From Mesorhizobium sp. YC-39 (GTDB taxonomy: Bacteria > Pseudomonadota > Alphaproteobacteria > Rhizobiales > Rhizobiaceae): DNA of 64,000 nucleotides. Below, piece after piece: positions 1 to 8,036 of this stretch; within the stretch, counting starts at the first letter, position 1; each line of letters begins with the position of its first letter. Position numbers and translations under genes: made by a program. The stretch is from the NCBI RefSeq assembly GCF_025753795.1, contig NZ_JAOWPS010000005.1:186001-250000 (forward strand), written 5' to 3'. The notes beneath the pieces were generated by a model, which saw only the letters and a program-made list of their open reading frames with translations, did no database searches and was not told where the DNA came from.

Positions 1-915
1 GCCGCCGGCATCGCTGTGATCTATGTCAGCCATCGCATGAACGAGATCCGGCAGATCGCCCAGGCCGCTACGGTGATGCGCGACGGCAAGGTCGCGGGAA
101 CCGTCGAGGTTGCCGGCGCCGACACCGCCGAGATCATCCGGCTGATGCTAGGCCGCAGCGAACGGGATGAGCGGCTGGTCGGCGCGGCGAGGGGAGGCGA
201 TGCCGTGCTGTCGGTGCGCGATCTTGCCGTGCCGCCGAAGCTTTCGGGTGTCTCGTTCGATCTGAAGCGCGGAGAAGTGCTGGGTTTTGCCGGTCTGCTC
301 GGCTCGGGCCGCACCGAGCTGCTGAGGGCGATCGGCGGGCTCGATGGCGTGCGTGCCGGCACGGTGCTGCTCGATGATAAGGACATCACCCGCGCCTCCT
401 ATGGCGAGCGGGTCAAGAGCGGGATCGGCATGACGCCGGAGAGTCGCAAGGAGGACGGCATCGTGCCGCTGCTCGGCGTCGACGAGAACACCGTCGCCAC
501 TGATTTCTCGAAAGTGACGGTGAACGGCGTCATCTCGGCATCGAGGATGGCAGAAGCGGCAGGTGACATCATCCGTCGTATCGGCATCAAGGCGGCGCGT
601 ATCGACACGCCGGTCGGTACGCTGTCGGGCGGCAACCAGCAGAAAGTGGTGATCGGCCGCTGGGTCTATGCCGGCAGCCGTATCCTGCTGCTTGACGAGC
701 CGACCAGGGGTGTCGATGTCGAAGCGAAGTCGCAAATCTACGCCATCATCCGCCAGCTTGCCGCGGAGGGCAAAAGCATCATCTTCGTATCCAGCGAGAT
801 CGAGGAATTGCCCAAGGTCTGCGACCGGGTCCTGGTGTTGAAGGACGGGAACTTCGTGCAGGAATTCGCCGCGCCCGGAATCGAGACCGACGCGCTGATG
901 GCCGCCTGCCTTTAA
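1..915 (+). CDS. Sugar ABC transporter ATP-binding protein, C-terminal part (partial at left edge)
   Basis: The reading frame is open from base 1, so the gene starts upstream and only about 304 C-terminal residues are seen. The end of a first ATPase domain is visible (IYVSHRMNEI, the H-loop/switch region). A complete second domain follows, with a degenerate Walker A (GLLGSGRTE), signature LSGGNQQKV and Walker B ILLLDEPTRGVD. Two tandem ATPase domains with a weak second P-loop are the hallmark of RbsA/MglA/XylG-type importers, so it should energise uptake of a monosaccharide at the inner membrane. Its permease and binding protein are not in this window. It ends TAA at 913-915. The same frame stays open to a TGA at 997-999 with a Lys/Glu/Ala-rich tail (see findings). 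Confidence 0.93.
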   Translation, partial: AAGIAVIYVSHRMNEIRQIAQAATVMRDGKVAGTVEVAGADTAEIIRLMLGRSERDERLVGAARGGDAVLSVRDLAVPPKLSGVSFDLKRGEVLGFAGLLGSGRTELLRAIGGLDGVRAGTVLLDDKDITRASYGERVKSGIGMTPESRKEDGIVPLLGVDENTVATDFSKVTVNGVISASRMAEAAGDIIRRIGIKAARIDTPVGTLSGGNQQKVVIGRWVYAGSRILLLDEPTRGVDVEAKSQIYAIIRQLAAEGKSIIFVSSEIEELPKVCDRVLVLKDGNFVQEFAAPGIETDALMAACL

Positions 916-1160
916 GGGTCTTTGGGCGACGATGCGGAAGAATCCAAGAAGAAGGCTGCACCTGAAAAAGCCGCCAAGAGACTGAATGACACGGCGTGAT
1001 AGGCTTGTGCTATCTGCCGGCCGGATTCTGTGGTACGTAGGTGCCGTAATTACCGGGAGGAGAAGCGGATATTCCGCTTCGTGGAGCAAGGCGCATGCCG
1101 GCTCAAGCATCGGCAGGCGCGGATCGTCCAAGGCATATTGGCGATCGGTGAGGAAATGCC

Positions 1161-1541
1161 ATGCGTGCAACTGCGTTTTTCGCCGTCATGTCCGTTGCGA
1201 CCTTCATCACGGGCCAATGTCAGGCACAGGATGCCGCGGCGGGTGAGAAGGTCTTCACCAAATGCAAGGCCTGCCACATCGCTGATGAGGACAAGAACAA
1301 GGTCGGTCCGTCTTTGAACGGCGTCATCGGCCGGACGGCCGGCACGCATCCGGATTTCAAATATTCCGAAGCCATGATCGCGGCAGGCAAATCGGGCGTT
1401 GTGTGGGACGAGCCCACGCTGACGACCTATCTTCACGATCCCAGGGGCATGGTCAAAGGCTCGAAGATGGTGTTTCCCGGCCTCAAGAAGGACGAAGACG
1501 TCGCCAATGTCATCGCCTATCTGAAGCAATTCTCGAAGTAA
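1161..1541 (+). CDS. c-type cytochrome (class I, about 126 aa)
   Basis: This is a small periplasmic electron carrier. Residues 1 to about 23 form a signal peptide with a hydrophobic core ending QCQAQ. The heme attachment motif is C35-K-A-C38-H39, and Met103 in GSKMVFPGL is the likely sixth ligand. The arrangement (GxxxFxxCxxCH, then an NGVIGR segment and the Met region) is that of cytochrome c2/c550 proteins. The start is ATG at 1161 with GAGGAA a few bases upstream. It lies 27 bp before ctaB on the same strand, which fits a role as electron donor to the oxidase encoded on the other strand at 4.4-8.9 kb. That pairing is inference from context. Confidence 0.9.
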   Translation: MRATAFFAVMSVATFITGQCQAQDAAAGEKVFTKCKACHIADEDKNKVGPSLNGVIGRTAGTHPDFKYSEAMIAAGKSGVVWDEPTLTTYLHDPRGMVKGSKMVFPGLKKDEDVANVIAYLKQFSK

Positions 1542-1568
1542 CCCGGTTCCATCAGTGGTGGCCCGAAA

Positions 1569-2504
1569 ATGTCGACCAGGGAAAGCCGCCTTAGGGATAC
1601 CGGCATCCGCCTCTCGGAAGCGACGGCCGCCGATTTCTTCGCGCTTCTGAAACCACGGGTCATGGCCCTTGCTGTCTTTACCGCTTTCGTCGGGCTGATG
1701 GTGGCGCCGGAGGCGATGAACCCGGTCATCGCCCTGGTTGCAATCGGCGCAATTGCCGTTGGAGCAGGAGCGGCAGGCGCACTTAACATGTGGTACGATG
1801 CCGATATCGACGCATTGATGTCGCGCACGTCAAAGCGACCGATCCCGTTAGGCCGCGTCATGCCGGGCGAAGCTCTCGGCTTCGGCCTGGTGCTTTCCGT
1901 GCTTTCGGTCATGACGCTCGGCGTGCTGGTGGGCTGGCTTGCGGCATCGCTGCTCGCCTTCACCATCTTCTTCTATGTCGTGATCTATACGATGTGGCTG
2001 AAGCGCTCGACGCCGCAGAATATCGTCATTGGCGGCGCCGCGGGCGCGCTTCCTCCGGTGATCGGGTGGGCGGCGGCTACCGGCGGCATCGGGATTGAAA
2101 GCTTCATTCTCTTTCTGATCGTGTTCCTGTGGACGCCGCCGCATTTCTGGGCGCTCGCACTGTTCAAGGTCGGTGATTACGCCGCGGCCGGTATCCCCAT
2201 GATGCCGAACGTCGTCGGAGCGGCTTCGACCAGAAGACAAATCCTTGCCTATTCGCTGCTTCTGGCGCCAGTCGCCGTGCTCCCCTGGGCGTTCGGATTC
2301 GCGAGCGGATTCTACGGGATCGTTTCGGCTGCATTGGGCGCGGGTTTCATCTGGCATGCCTGGAAGCTTCTGGTCGTTCCCGACCAGGAGATGAAACTTG
2401 CAAAGGCGCTGTTTGCCTATTCGATTTTCTATCTTTTCGCGATCTTCGCCATTCTGCTGGCCGACACCATTGCGATGCGCGCGGTCATGTCTGCCGGAAA
2501 TTGA
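1569..2504 (+). CDS. ctaB: Heme O synthase (protoheme IX farnesyltransferase)
   Basis: This polytopic inner-membrane prenyltransferase adds farnesyl to heme b to give heme o, the precursor of heme a. The first Asp-rich prenyl-diphosphate motif is clear: N73-MWY-D77-ADI-D81, followed by SRTSKRPIP, typical of CtaB/CyoE. The later WTPPHFWALAL motif and repeated hydrophobic segments fit the family's eight or nine helices. The length of 311 aa is normal. It sits just downstream of a cytochrome c gene and opposite a complete terminal oxidase operon, so it most likely makes the heme for that enzyme. No strong Shine-Dalgarno is visible before the ATG. Confidence 0.96.
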   Translation: MSTRESRLRDTGIRLSEATAADFFALLKPRVMALAVFTAFVGLMVAPEAMNPVIALVAIGAIAVGAGAAGALNMWYDADIDALMSRTSKRPIPLGRVMPGEALGFGLVLSVLSVMTLGVLVGWLAASLLAFTIFFYVVIYTMWLKRSTPQNIVIGGAAGALPPVIGWAAATGGIGIESFILFLIVFLWTPPHFWALALFKVGDYAAAGIPMMPNVVGAASTRRQILAYSLLLAPVAVLPWAFGFASGFYGIVSAALGAGFIWHAWKLLVVPDQEMKLAKALFAYSIFYLFAIFAILLADTIAMRAVMSAGN

Positions 2505-2861
2505 CGGCATGACCTGCCTCGTGACGGCGTTATGCTGCACTGAAGATGTACGCGCGAGGCCAAGCTCAAACATCACATTGGCAGTGCGCAAAATCCCAGG
2601 AAAAGCAGAATAACTATGCCGAGGCCGAGTATGAGAACGGTCTTTCCGTCCATAACGTTCACCTTCGACCCATAGAGAATACCCAAGAAAGGTTGCTAGA
2701 GCCAGCCTGACTGCCGGAAACCCTTTCCGACAAGGGCGACAAATCTCCTGAAAGAGAGTATGTTGATCATGGTGCAGGTCGCGGTTTTGCGTGGCCAATC
2801 ACGCGGAACAGTAGCACCGTGGAACTCGCGACCTCGCCGGACCTGATCTGGAGGAATGGTC
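2505..2861. other. Intergenic region between ctaB and the DUF2189 gene
   Basis: This stretch of about 357 bases holds no gene of normal size. The only coding candidate is a 26-codon hydrophobic frame on the minus strand (2573-2653). Its 3' part must carry the promoter and ribosome site of the DUF2189 gene; a GGAGGA lies at 2850-2855. Confidence 0.5.
2573..2653 (-). CDS. Possible 26-aa single-pass membrane microprotein
   Basis: Reading the minus strand from ATG at 2653 gives MDGKTVLILGLG, then a run of Ile/Val/Leu/Phe and a short FCALPM tail, ending TGA at 2573-2575. It is one charged turn plus one transmembrane helix. An AAGGTGAA lies about eight bases before the ATG, a plausible ribosome site. 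Tiny one-helix proteins often accompany respiratory oxidases, and an oxidase operon lies about 1.7 kb away on this strand, but no functional link can be shown. A chance hydrophobic frame of this length is quite possible. Confidence 0.33.
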   Translation of the reverse strand: MDGKTVLILGLGIVILLFLGFCALPM

Positions 2862-3680
2862 ATGGCAAGTTTTCACGTGATAGCCGGTGCCAGTGAGGCG
2901 CTGGAGCATACGAAAGTACGAAAGATCGGTGTTTCCGACCTCTTCGACGCGCTCAGGCGCGGCGTAGACGATTTCATGGTCAAGCCCTCGCATATCGTCT
3001 TTCTCTGCCTGATCTATCCGCTCGTTGGTGTCGTGCTTGCCGCCTGGACATCGGGCGCCAATGCGTTGCCGCTGCTGTTTCCGCTGGTGTCCGGCTTTGC
3101 GCTGGTCGGTCCATTCGCGGCGATCGGCCTCTATGAGATAAGCCGCCGGCGGGAGGCTGGGCTCGATACGTCCTGGCGGCACGCTTTCGAGGTCAGGCAC
3201 TCTCCGGCATTGCCGGCAATTGCCGCAGTCGGGATCATGTTGTTTGCGATCTTCATCACCTGGCTTTTGACGGCGCAGATGTTCTACCAATATCTCTTTG
3301 GTCCGGCTCCGCCGGCATCGATATCTGGCTTCATCAACGAGATATTCGCCACCGGGCGCGGCTGGACGCTGATTATCCTCGGGCACGCCATCGGCTTCAT
3401 CTTCGCGGTGGTGGTGTTGTGCACCACGGTCGTCGCCTTCCCGCTGTTGCTCGACCGCGACGTCGGCGCCTATGAAGCCATCCACACTTCGGTGCGGGCA
3501 GTGCTGGCGAACCCGATCACCATGGCTGTCTGGGGACTGATCGTCGCCGTGGCACTGATCATCGGCTCGGTGCCGATTTTCGCAGGGCTGGCGGTCGTGC
3601 TGCCGATCCTCGGTCACGCCACCTGGCACGTCTACCGCAAGGTCGTGGAACCGCCGGCGTCCACCAGACCGGCGAGCTGA
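2862..3680 (+). CDS. DUF2189 family integral membrane protein
   Basis: This membrane protein has about 272 aa and roughly six hydrophobic helices. It carries the features of the DUF2189 family: an N-terminal amphipathic stretch (KIGVSDLFDALRRGVDDF), a PLVSGFALVGPFAAIGLYE segment and the following RRREAGLDTSW. The function of the family is unknown. Proteobacterial members often lie near cytochrome oxidase or respiratory genes, as here. An ATG also occurs at 2856, but GGAGGA at 2850-2855 abuts that one and is correctly spaced for the ATG at 2862, so 2862 is preferred. A hairpin just after the stop probably terminates it. Confidence 0.85.
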   Translation: MASFHVIAGASEALEHTKVRKIGVSDLFDALRRGVDDFMVKPSHIVFLCLIYPLVGVVLAAWTSGANALPLLFPLVSGFALVGPFAAIGLYEISRRREAGLDTSWRHAFEVRHSPALPAIAAVGIMLFAIFITWLLTAQMFYQYLFGPAPPASISGFINEIFATGRGWTLIILGHAIGFIFAVVVLCTTVVAFPLLLDRDVGAYEAIHTSVRAVLANPITMAVWGLIVAVALIIGSVPIFAGLAVVLPILGHATWHVYRKVVEPPASTRPAS

Positions 3681-3696
3681 GCAAATTCTGTCAGGG

Positions 3697-3723
3697 CGCA
3701 CCGGCGAGAGTGCCGGTGCGTTT
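3697..3723 (+). terminator. Hairpin between convergent genes
   Basis: CGCACCGGC (3697-3705) and GCCGGTGCG (3712-3720) form a perfect 9-bp stem with a 6-base loop, followed by a short TTT. It lies exactly between the DUF2189 gene (+) and the deacylase gene (-), which converge. The T-run is short, so it is a moderate intrinsic terminator at best and more convincing for plus-strand transcripts. Confidence 0.65.
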
Positions 3724-4196
3724 CAGTAGGCCGGGTGGCTGAAGCGCGCCTGGCGTGCATCCATGGTCAGGTTGCGGAAATCCTTGCCGCTGACATGCAC
3801 CAGCGTCCTGTGGTCGCCGCCTTCGAAATAGATGTCGGCGGCATCGCCGAGGCTTTCGTCGAGGATCACCGGCACATCGTAGGCCGCGCCGATCGGCGGA
3901 ATGGCGCCGGTGTCGCAATCCTGGAAAAGCGAAACCACCTCGTCTTCGGAGGCGAGGCCAAGACGCTTGTCCATGATGCTCTGCAAGGCGCCGAGCTCGA
4001 TCCTGTGGGTGCTTGGAACCACGGCCAGCGCGTAGCCGAGCTCATGGTGAACGACCACCGATTTGGCCATTATGCTGCCAGGCACATGCGCGGCTATTGC
4101 CGACTGTCTGCTCGTGGACGTGCGGTGATGTTCGACGGTGTCGTAGGAGATTCCCTTCTCTTCGATAAAGTCCTTCAGTCTGTTTGCGATGGTCAT
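3723..4196 (-). CDS. YbaK/aminoacyl-tRNA deacylase family protein
   Basis: This is a protein of about 157 aa of the YbaK/ProX family, whose members hydrolyse mischarged aminoacyl-tRNAs (Cys- or Ala-tRNAPro) in trans in the cytoplasm. Family features include MAKSVVVHHELGYALAVVP (the invariant Lys in the AKS context), then GAIPPIGAAYDVPVILDESL, which matches the conserved G-x-x-x-P-x-G loop. The frame is open up to 4229, but ATG 4196 begins the natural MTIANRLKDFIEEKGI helix and has AAGGGA upstream. It is convergent with the DUF2189 gene. Specificity cannot be decided from sequence. Confidence 0.88.
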   Translation of the reverse strand: MTIANRLKDFIEEKGISYDTVEHHRTSTSRQSAIAAHVPGSIMAKSVVVHHELGYALAVVPSTHRIELGALQSIMDKRLGLASEDEVVSLFQDCDTGAIPPIGAAYDVPVILDESLGDAADIYFEGGDHRTLVHVSGKDFRNLTMDARQARFSHPAY

Positions 4197-4383
4197 CTTT
4201 GGCGTCCCTTGCTGGAGTTCGCGACGCATTGTGGAAACGAGGCGATCGTTCTCCTGCCGCCGCTTCCGATACGAACAAAAATGGATCAGCCGCCGGTTGT
4301 TTCAAGGCGAGGCAGCCGGACGGCAAACAGCTTCTTCGGCGCCTGACCGGGGCCGCCGACACACGCCTGAACCGGGTAGCGCG

Positions 4384-4782
4384 TCAAGAGCCGGCGCCGA
4401 AAAACGTCATCCGGGTCAAAAGCGTGTAGTCGGATTCGAAGACCATCATTGCCACGAACACCAGCACCAGCACCGGCGGCAGGATGATCGCATAGGTCAG
4501 CGCCAGCCGCTCCCAGGCCATGTGCATGAAAACGGCGACGATCAGCCCTGCCTTCAGCATCATGAAGATCAGGATCAGCGACCATCTGAGATAACCGTGG
4601 ATGCCGAAATAATCGACCATGTAGGAGCAGGCGCTGAGGATGAACAGCCATGCCCAGACCACCAGATAGAGCCTGATCGGATGTTCCTGATGAACCTCGG
4701 CGTGGGCGACAGCGGCCGCCGGCGCTTCATGTGCAGCATGAAGTGCGTGTTGCCCGAGGCCGTTTGCGGTTGCTTCAGCCAT
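4384..4782 (-). CDS. Cytochrome c oxidase subunit IV family protein
   Basis: This is a small membrane protein (132 aa) with three helices, the last gene of the minus-strand oxidase operon. After an Ala/His-rich N-terminus comes IRLYLVVWAWLFILSACSYMVDYF, then LRWSLILIFMMLKAGLIVAVFMHMAWE, matching the prokaryotic subunit IV (CtaF/CyoD-like, COX4_pro) pattern with its conserved K-x-x-x-V-x-x-x-F-M-H segment. It begins 26 bp after the preceding subunit III-like gene. Subunit IV stabilises the core complex and is not catalytic. Confidence 0.87.
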   Translation of the reverse strand: MAEATANGLGQHALHAAHEAPAAAVAHAEVHQEHPIRLYLVVWAWLFILSACSYMVDYFGIHGYLRWSLILIFMMLKAGLIVAVFMHMAWERLALTYAIILPPVLVLVFVAMMVFESDYTLLTRMTFFGAGS

Positions 4783-4808
4783 GTCTGCCTCTCATCAAAG
4801 TCTGCCTC

Positions 4809-5531
4809 TCACCAAAGATAGAAGAATGCGAAAATGAACACCCAGACCAGATCGACGAAATGCCAGTAGAGCCCCATGATCTCGACATTCTCGTAGCGGC
4901 CCTTGCGGCTGGTGAAGAAGCCCGGCCGGCCGATATCGTAGTCGCCGCGCCAGACCTTTCGCGCCACAATGATCAGGAAGATCACGCCGATCGTCACATG
5001 CGTCCCGTGGAAGCCGGTGATCATGAAGAAGGATGATCCGAACTGAGCGGCGCCCCAGGGATTGCCCCATGGCCGCACTCCTTCGGTGATCAGCTTGGTC
5101 CATTCGAAGGCTTGCATGCCGACGAAGGTCGCGCCGAGCACCGCGGTCAGAAGCATCAGGATTGCCGTTTTGCGGCGATCGCGGCGATAACCGAAATTGA
5201 CCGCCATGGCCATCGTTCCGCTGCTCGAGATCAGCACGAAGGTCATGATGGCGATAAGGATCAGCGGAATGTTCGAGCCGCCGATATGAAGGGCAAAGAC
5301 CTCACTTGGATTAGGCCACGGCACCCGTGTCGACATGCGCGCGGTCATGTAGGAGAGCAGGAAGCAGCCGAAGATGAAGGTGTCGCTGAGCAGGAAGATC
5401 CACATCATGGCCTTGCCCCAGGACACGTTCTTGAACGCGCGCTGATCCGACGACCAGTCGGCAGCGATGCCTTGCCAGCCGACAGGGCGGGGCTCCGTTT
5501 GGCCGATATGCGTCAGTGTCGTCTCCGTCAT
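4809..5531 (-). CDS. coxP: Cytochrome c oxidase subunit III
   Basis: This is a 240-aa membrane protein of the subunit III family. It carries GKAMMWIFLLSDTFIFGCFLLSY, then GMQAFEWTKLI and the diagnostic FFMITGFHGTHVTIGVIFL, followed by VEIMGLYWHFVDLVWVFIF. The Glu and His residues of the FHGxH and YWHFVDxVW motifs are those conserved in subunit III. It is the fourth gene of the operon, 13 bp downstream of another subunit III-like gene. The symbol follows the coxMNOP operon of Bradyrhizobium, where two subunit III-like genes also follow subunits II and I; which of the pair is coxO and which coxP is assigned by order only. Confidence 0.93.
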   Translation of the reverse strand: MTETTLTHIGQTEPRPVGWQGIAADWSSDQRAFKNVSWGKAMMWIFLLSDTFIFGCFLLSYMTARMSTRVPWPNPSEVFALHIGGSNIPLILIAIMTFVLISSSGTMAMAVNFGYRRDRRKTAILMLLTAVLGATFVGMQAFEWTKLITEGVRPWGNPWGAAQFGSSFFMITGFHGTHVTIGVIFLIIVARKVWRGDYDIGRPGFFTSRKGRYENVEIMGLYWHFVDLVWVFIFAFFYLW

Positions 5532-5544
5532 CAGCCCGATCCCC

Positions 5545-6249
5545 TCAGGTCAGCAACTGTCGGCAAATGTCGATGAACGTCGCCGCCCAGCCGGCCAGAA
5601 GCGCGAAGATGGCGAGCCAGACGAAAAGCAGGAAATGCCAATACATGGCGCAGAGTTCGACGCTGAGGCGAAGCCGCTCTGGTCGTGCGCCGTTCCAGGC
5701 GCCAGCGGTCGTTCTGCCGAGGGCCACCAATCCCCCCACTATGTGCAGGCCGTGCAGCCCGGTGATCAGGTAGAAGAAGCTGTTGGCCGGATTGGAAGCC
5801 AGCAGATAGCCGTCTTCAGTCAGTTCCCGCCATGCCATGAGCTGTCCGACCAGGAAGGCGAGGGCCGTGAGCCCGGCGGTGGCGAGGCCGAGCCTGACCG
5901 TGTCGATTTGCCCCCTTCGCGCAGCGACCGAGGCACATTGCAGCGCAATGCTGCTCAGCACCAGCACCCCGGTGTTGAACCAGAGCAGGCGCGGAATCGG
6001 CAGCGCCTGCCAGTCCGACAACTCCATGCGCATGAAGTAGGCGCTGGTGAACAGCGCGAACAGGCAGCCGACGACGGCGAGGAAGACGCCAAGGCCGATC
6101 TTGGCGGTCGGCAGCGCCGAGCCTTCCATGCCGACAAGGTCCCCGATCACACCTTGCTCGAGCCATGGCTTGGCCATCAGCCGCTGATGGGAAAGCCACC
6201 ATCCGGCAAAGCCGGCGATCACAGCCAGGAAGACCAGGATGACGCTCAT
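5545..6249 (-). CDS. coxO: Second cytochrome c oxidase subunit III-like protein
   Basis: This is a 234-aa membrane protein with the subunit III signature FFYLITGLHGLHIVGGLVALG and the closing CAMYWHFLLFVWLAIFALL. The N-terminus has an extra helix (MSVILVFLAVIAGFAGWWLS), and FTSAYFMRMELSDWQ replaces the usual first loop, so it is clearly diverged from its neighbour at 4809. Its ATG overlaps the stop of the subunit I gene (ATGA), implying translational coupling. The usual Asp of the YWHFVD motif is Leu here, as in one branch of NorE/CoxO-type proteins. It probably forms part of the same complex. Confidence 0.92.
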   Translation of the reverse strand: MSVILVFLAVIAGFAGWWLSHQRLMAKPWLEQGVIGDLVGMEGSALPTAKIGLGVFLAVVGCLFALFTSAYFMRMELSDWQALPIPRLLWFNTGVLVLSSIALQCASVAARRGQIDTVRLGLATAGLTALAFLVGQLMAWRELTEDGYLLASNPANSFFYLITGLHGLHIVGGLVALGRTTAGAWNGARPERLRLSVELCAMYWHFLLFVWLAIFALLAGWAATFIDICRQLLT

Positions 6250-8015
6250 GCCGGCTCCTTGGAGGTGCCGAAGGTGCCCGGCATGTTTTGCGGGATGAAG
6301 TCCTCCTTGGCGCCCGGCACGCTGTAGTCATAAGCCCAGCGATAGACGATCGGCAGCTCCTTGCCGAAATTGCCATGGGCCGGCGGTGTCTGCGGCGTCT
6401 GCCATTCGAGAGTGGTCGCGCGCCATGGATTGCCGCCGGCCTCCCGGCCATGGCGGATGCTCCAGATCAGATTGAACAGGAATACGACCTGCGCAAAGCC
6501 GACGATGAGCGCCATGACGGAGATGAACGAGTTGAGGTGGTGCGCCGTCTCCGTCATGACGGTCACATCGGTCAGTTCGTGGTAGCGCCGCGGCACCCCC
6601 ATCAGGCCGATATAATGCATGGGGAAGAAAATCAGATAGGCGCCGAGGAACGTCACCCAGAAATGGAACTGGCCCAGCCTCTCGTCCAGCATCCGGCCGG
6701 TGACCTTCGGGTACCAGTGGTAGATCGCGCCGAAGATCACGATGATCGGGGCGACGCCCATGACCATGTGGAAATGGGCGACGACGAACATCGTGTCCGA
6801 CAGCGGAACGTCGACGACCACATTGCCGAGGAACAGCCCGGTCAAGCCGCCATTGACGAAGGTGACGATGAAGGCCAGGGCAAAAAGCATCGGTATGGTG
6901 AGGTGGATGTCGCCGCGCCACAGCGTCAGCACCCAATTGTAGACCTTGATGGCCGTCGGAACGGCGATGATCAATGTCGTGGTGGCGAAGAAGAAGCCGA
7001 AATAGGGATGCATACCGCTGACATACATGTGGTGCGCCCAGACCACGAAGCTCAGCGCGCCGATGCCAATGATGGCCCAGACCATCATGCGGTAGCCGAA
7101 GATGTTCTTGCGCGCGTGGGTGCTGATCAGGTCGGATACGATGCCGAAGGCCGGCAGCGCGACGATGTAGACCTCGGGATGGCCGAAGAACCAGAACAGG
7201 TGCTGGAACAGGATCGGGCTGCCGCCGCCATGCTGCAATTGTTCGCCCATCTCGACGATCGCCGGCATGAAGAAGGAGGTGCCGAGCGCCCGGTCGAACA
7301 ACATCATCACGCAGGCGACGAACAGCGCCGGGAAGGCAAGCAGCGCCATGACGGTCGCGGTGAAGATGCCCCAGACAGTCAGCGGCATACGCATCAGCGT
7401 CATGCCGCGCGTGCGGCCCTGCAGCACCGTCACGACGTAGTTCAGGCCGCCCATGGTGAAGCCGATGATGAACAGGATCAGCGAGACCAGCATCAGGATG
7501 ATGCCCCAGTCCTGGCCGCCCGGCGTGCCGGTCATGATGGCCTGCGGCGGGTAGAGCGTCCAGCCGGCGCCGGTCGGGCCGCCGGGCGCAAAGAAGCTCG
7601 CCACCAGAACCAGCACGGCAAGCAGGTAGATCCAGTAGCTCAGCATGTTGACGTAGGGGAAGACCATGTCGCGCGCGCCGACCATCAGCGGGATGAGATA
7701 GTTGCCGAAGCCGCCGAGGAAGAGTGCGGTGAGCAGGTAGATCACCATGATCATGCCGTGCATGGTGATGAACTGATAGTAGGCTTCCGGAGTGATGAAG
7801 TCGAACGTGCCGGGGAAGCCGAGCTGCAGCCGCATCAGCCAGGACAGCACCAGCGCCACCATGCCGATTGCGGTTGCCGTCGCCGAATACTGGATGGCGA
7901 TGACCTTGGCATCCTGCGAGAAGACATATTTCGTCCACCAGCTGTGCGGATGGTAGAGTTCCACTTCCGCCACTTCGGCAGGCGGTATGGCATCTGCAGG
8001 GGTGACATCGACCAT
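6246..8015 (-). CDS. coxN: Cytochrome c oxidase subunit I
   Basis: This is the catalytic subunit (589 aa, 12 or more helices) that reduces O2 to water at the heme-CuB centre. The low-spin heme His lies in TMHGMIMVIYLL. The CuB ligand and cross-linked Tyr lie in FFGHPEVYIVALP. The His pair is in VVWAHHMYVSGM, and the two heme ligands are in VVAHFHMVMG. The E of GHPEVY is present, so it has aa3-type architecture. A strong GGAGGT precedes the ATG at 8015. It follows subunit II by 21 bp and overlaps the next gene by 4 bp. Confidence 0.97.
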   Translation of the reverse strand: MVDVTPADAIPPAEVAEVELYHPHSWWTKYVFSQDAKVIAIQYSATATAIGMVALVLSWLMRLQLGFPGTFDFITPEAYYQFITMHGMIMVIYLLTALFLGGFGNYLIPLMVGARDMVFPYVNMLSYWIYLLAVLVLVASFFAPGGPTGAGWTLYPPQAIMTGTPGGQDWGIILMLVSLILFIIGFTMGGLNYVVTVLQGRTRGMTLMRMPLTVWGIFTATVMALLAFPALFVACVMMLFDRALGTSFFMPAIVEMGEQLQHGGGSPILFQHLFWFFGHPEVYIVALPAFGIVSDLISTHARKNIFGYRMMVWAIIGIGALSFVVWAHHMYVSGMHPYFGFFFATTTLIIAVPTAIKVYNWVLTLWRGDIHLTIPMLFALAFIVTFVNGGLTGLFLGNVVVDVPLSDTMFVVAHFHMVMGVAPIIVIFGAIYHWYPKVTGRMLDERLGQFHFWVTFLGAYLIFFPMHYIGLMGVPRRYHELTDVTVMTETAHHLNSFISVMALIVGFAQVVFLFNLIWSIRHGREAGGNPWRATTLEWQTPQTPPAHGNFGKELPIVYRWAYDYSVPGAKEDFIPQNMPGTFGTSKEPA

Positions 8016-8036
8016 AGGAACACCTCCGTGCCCTTT

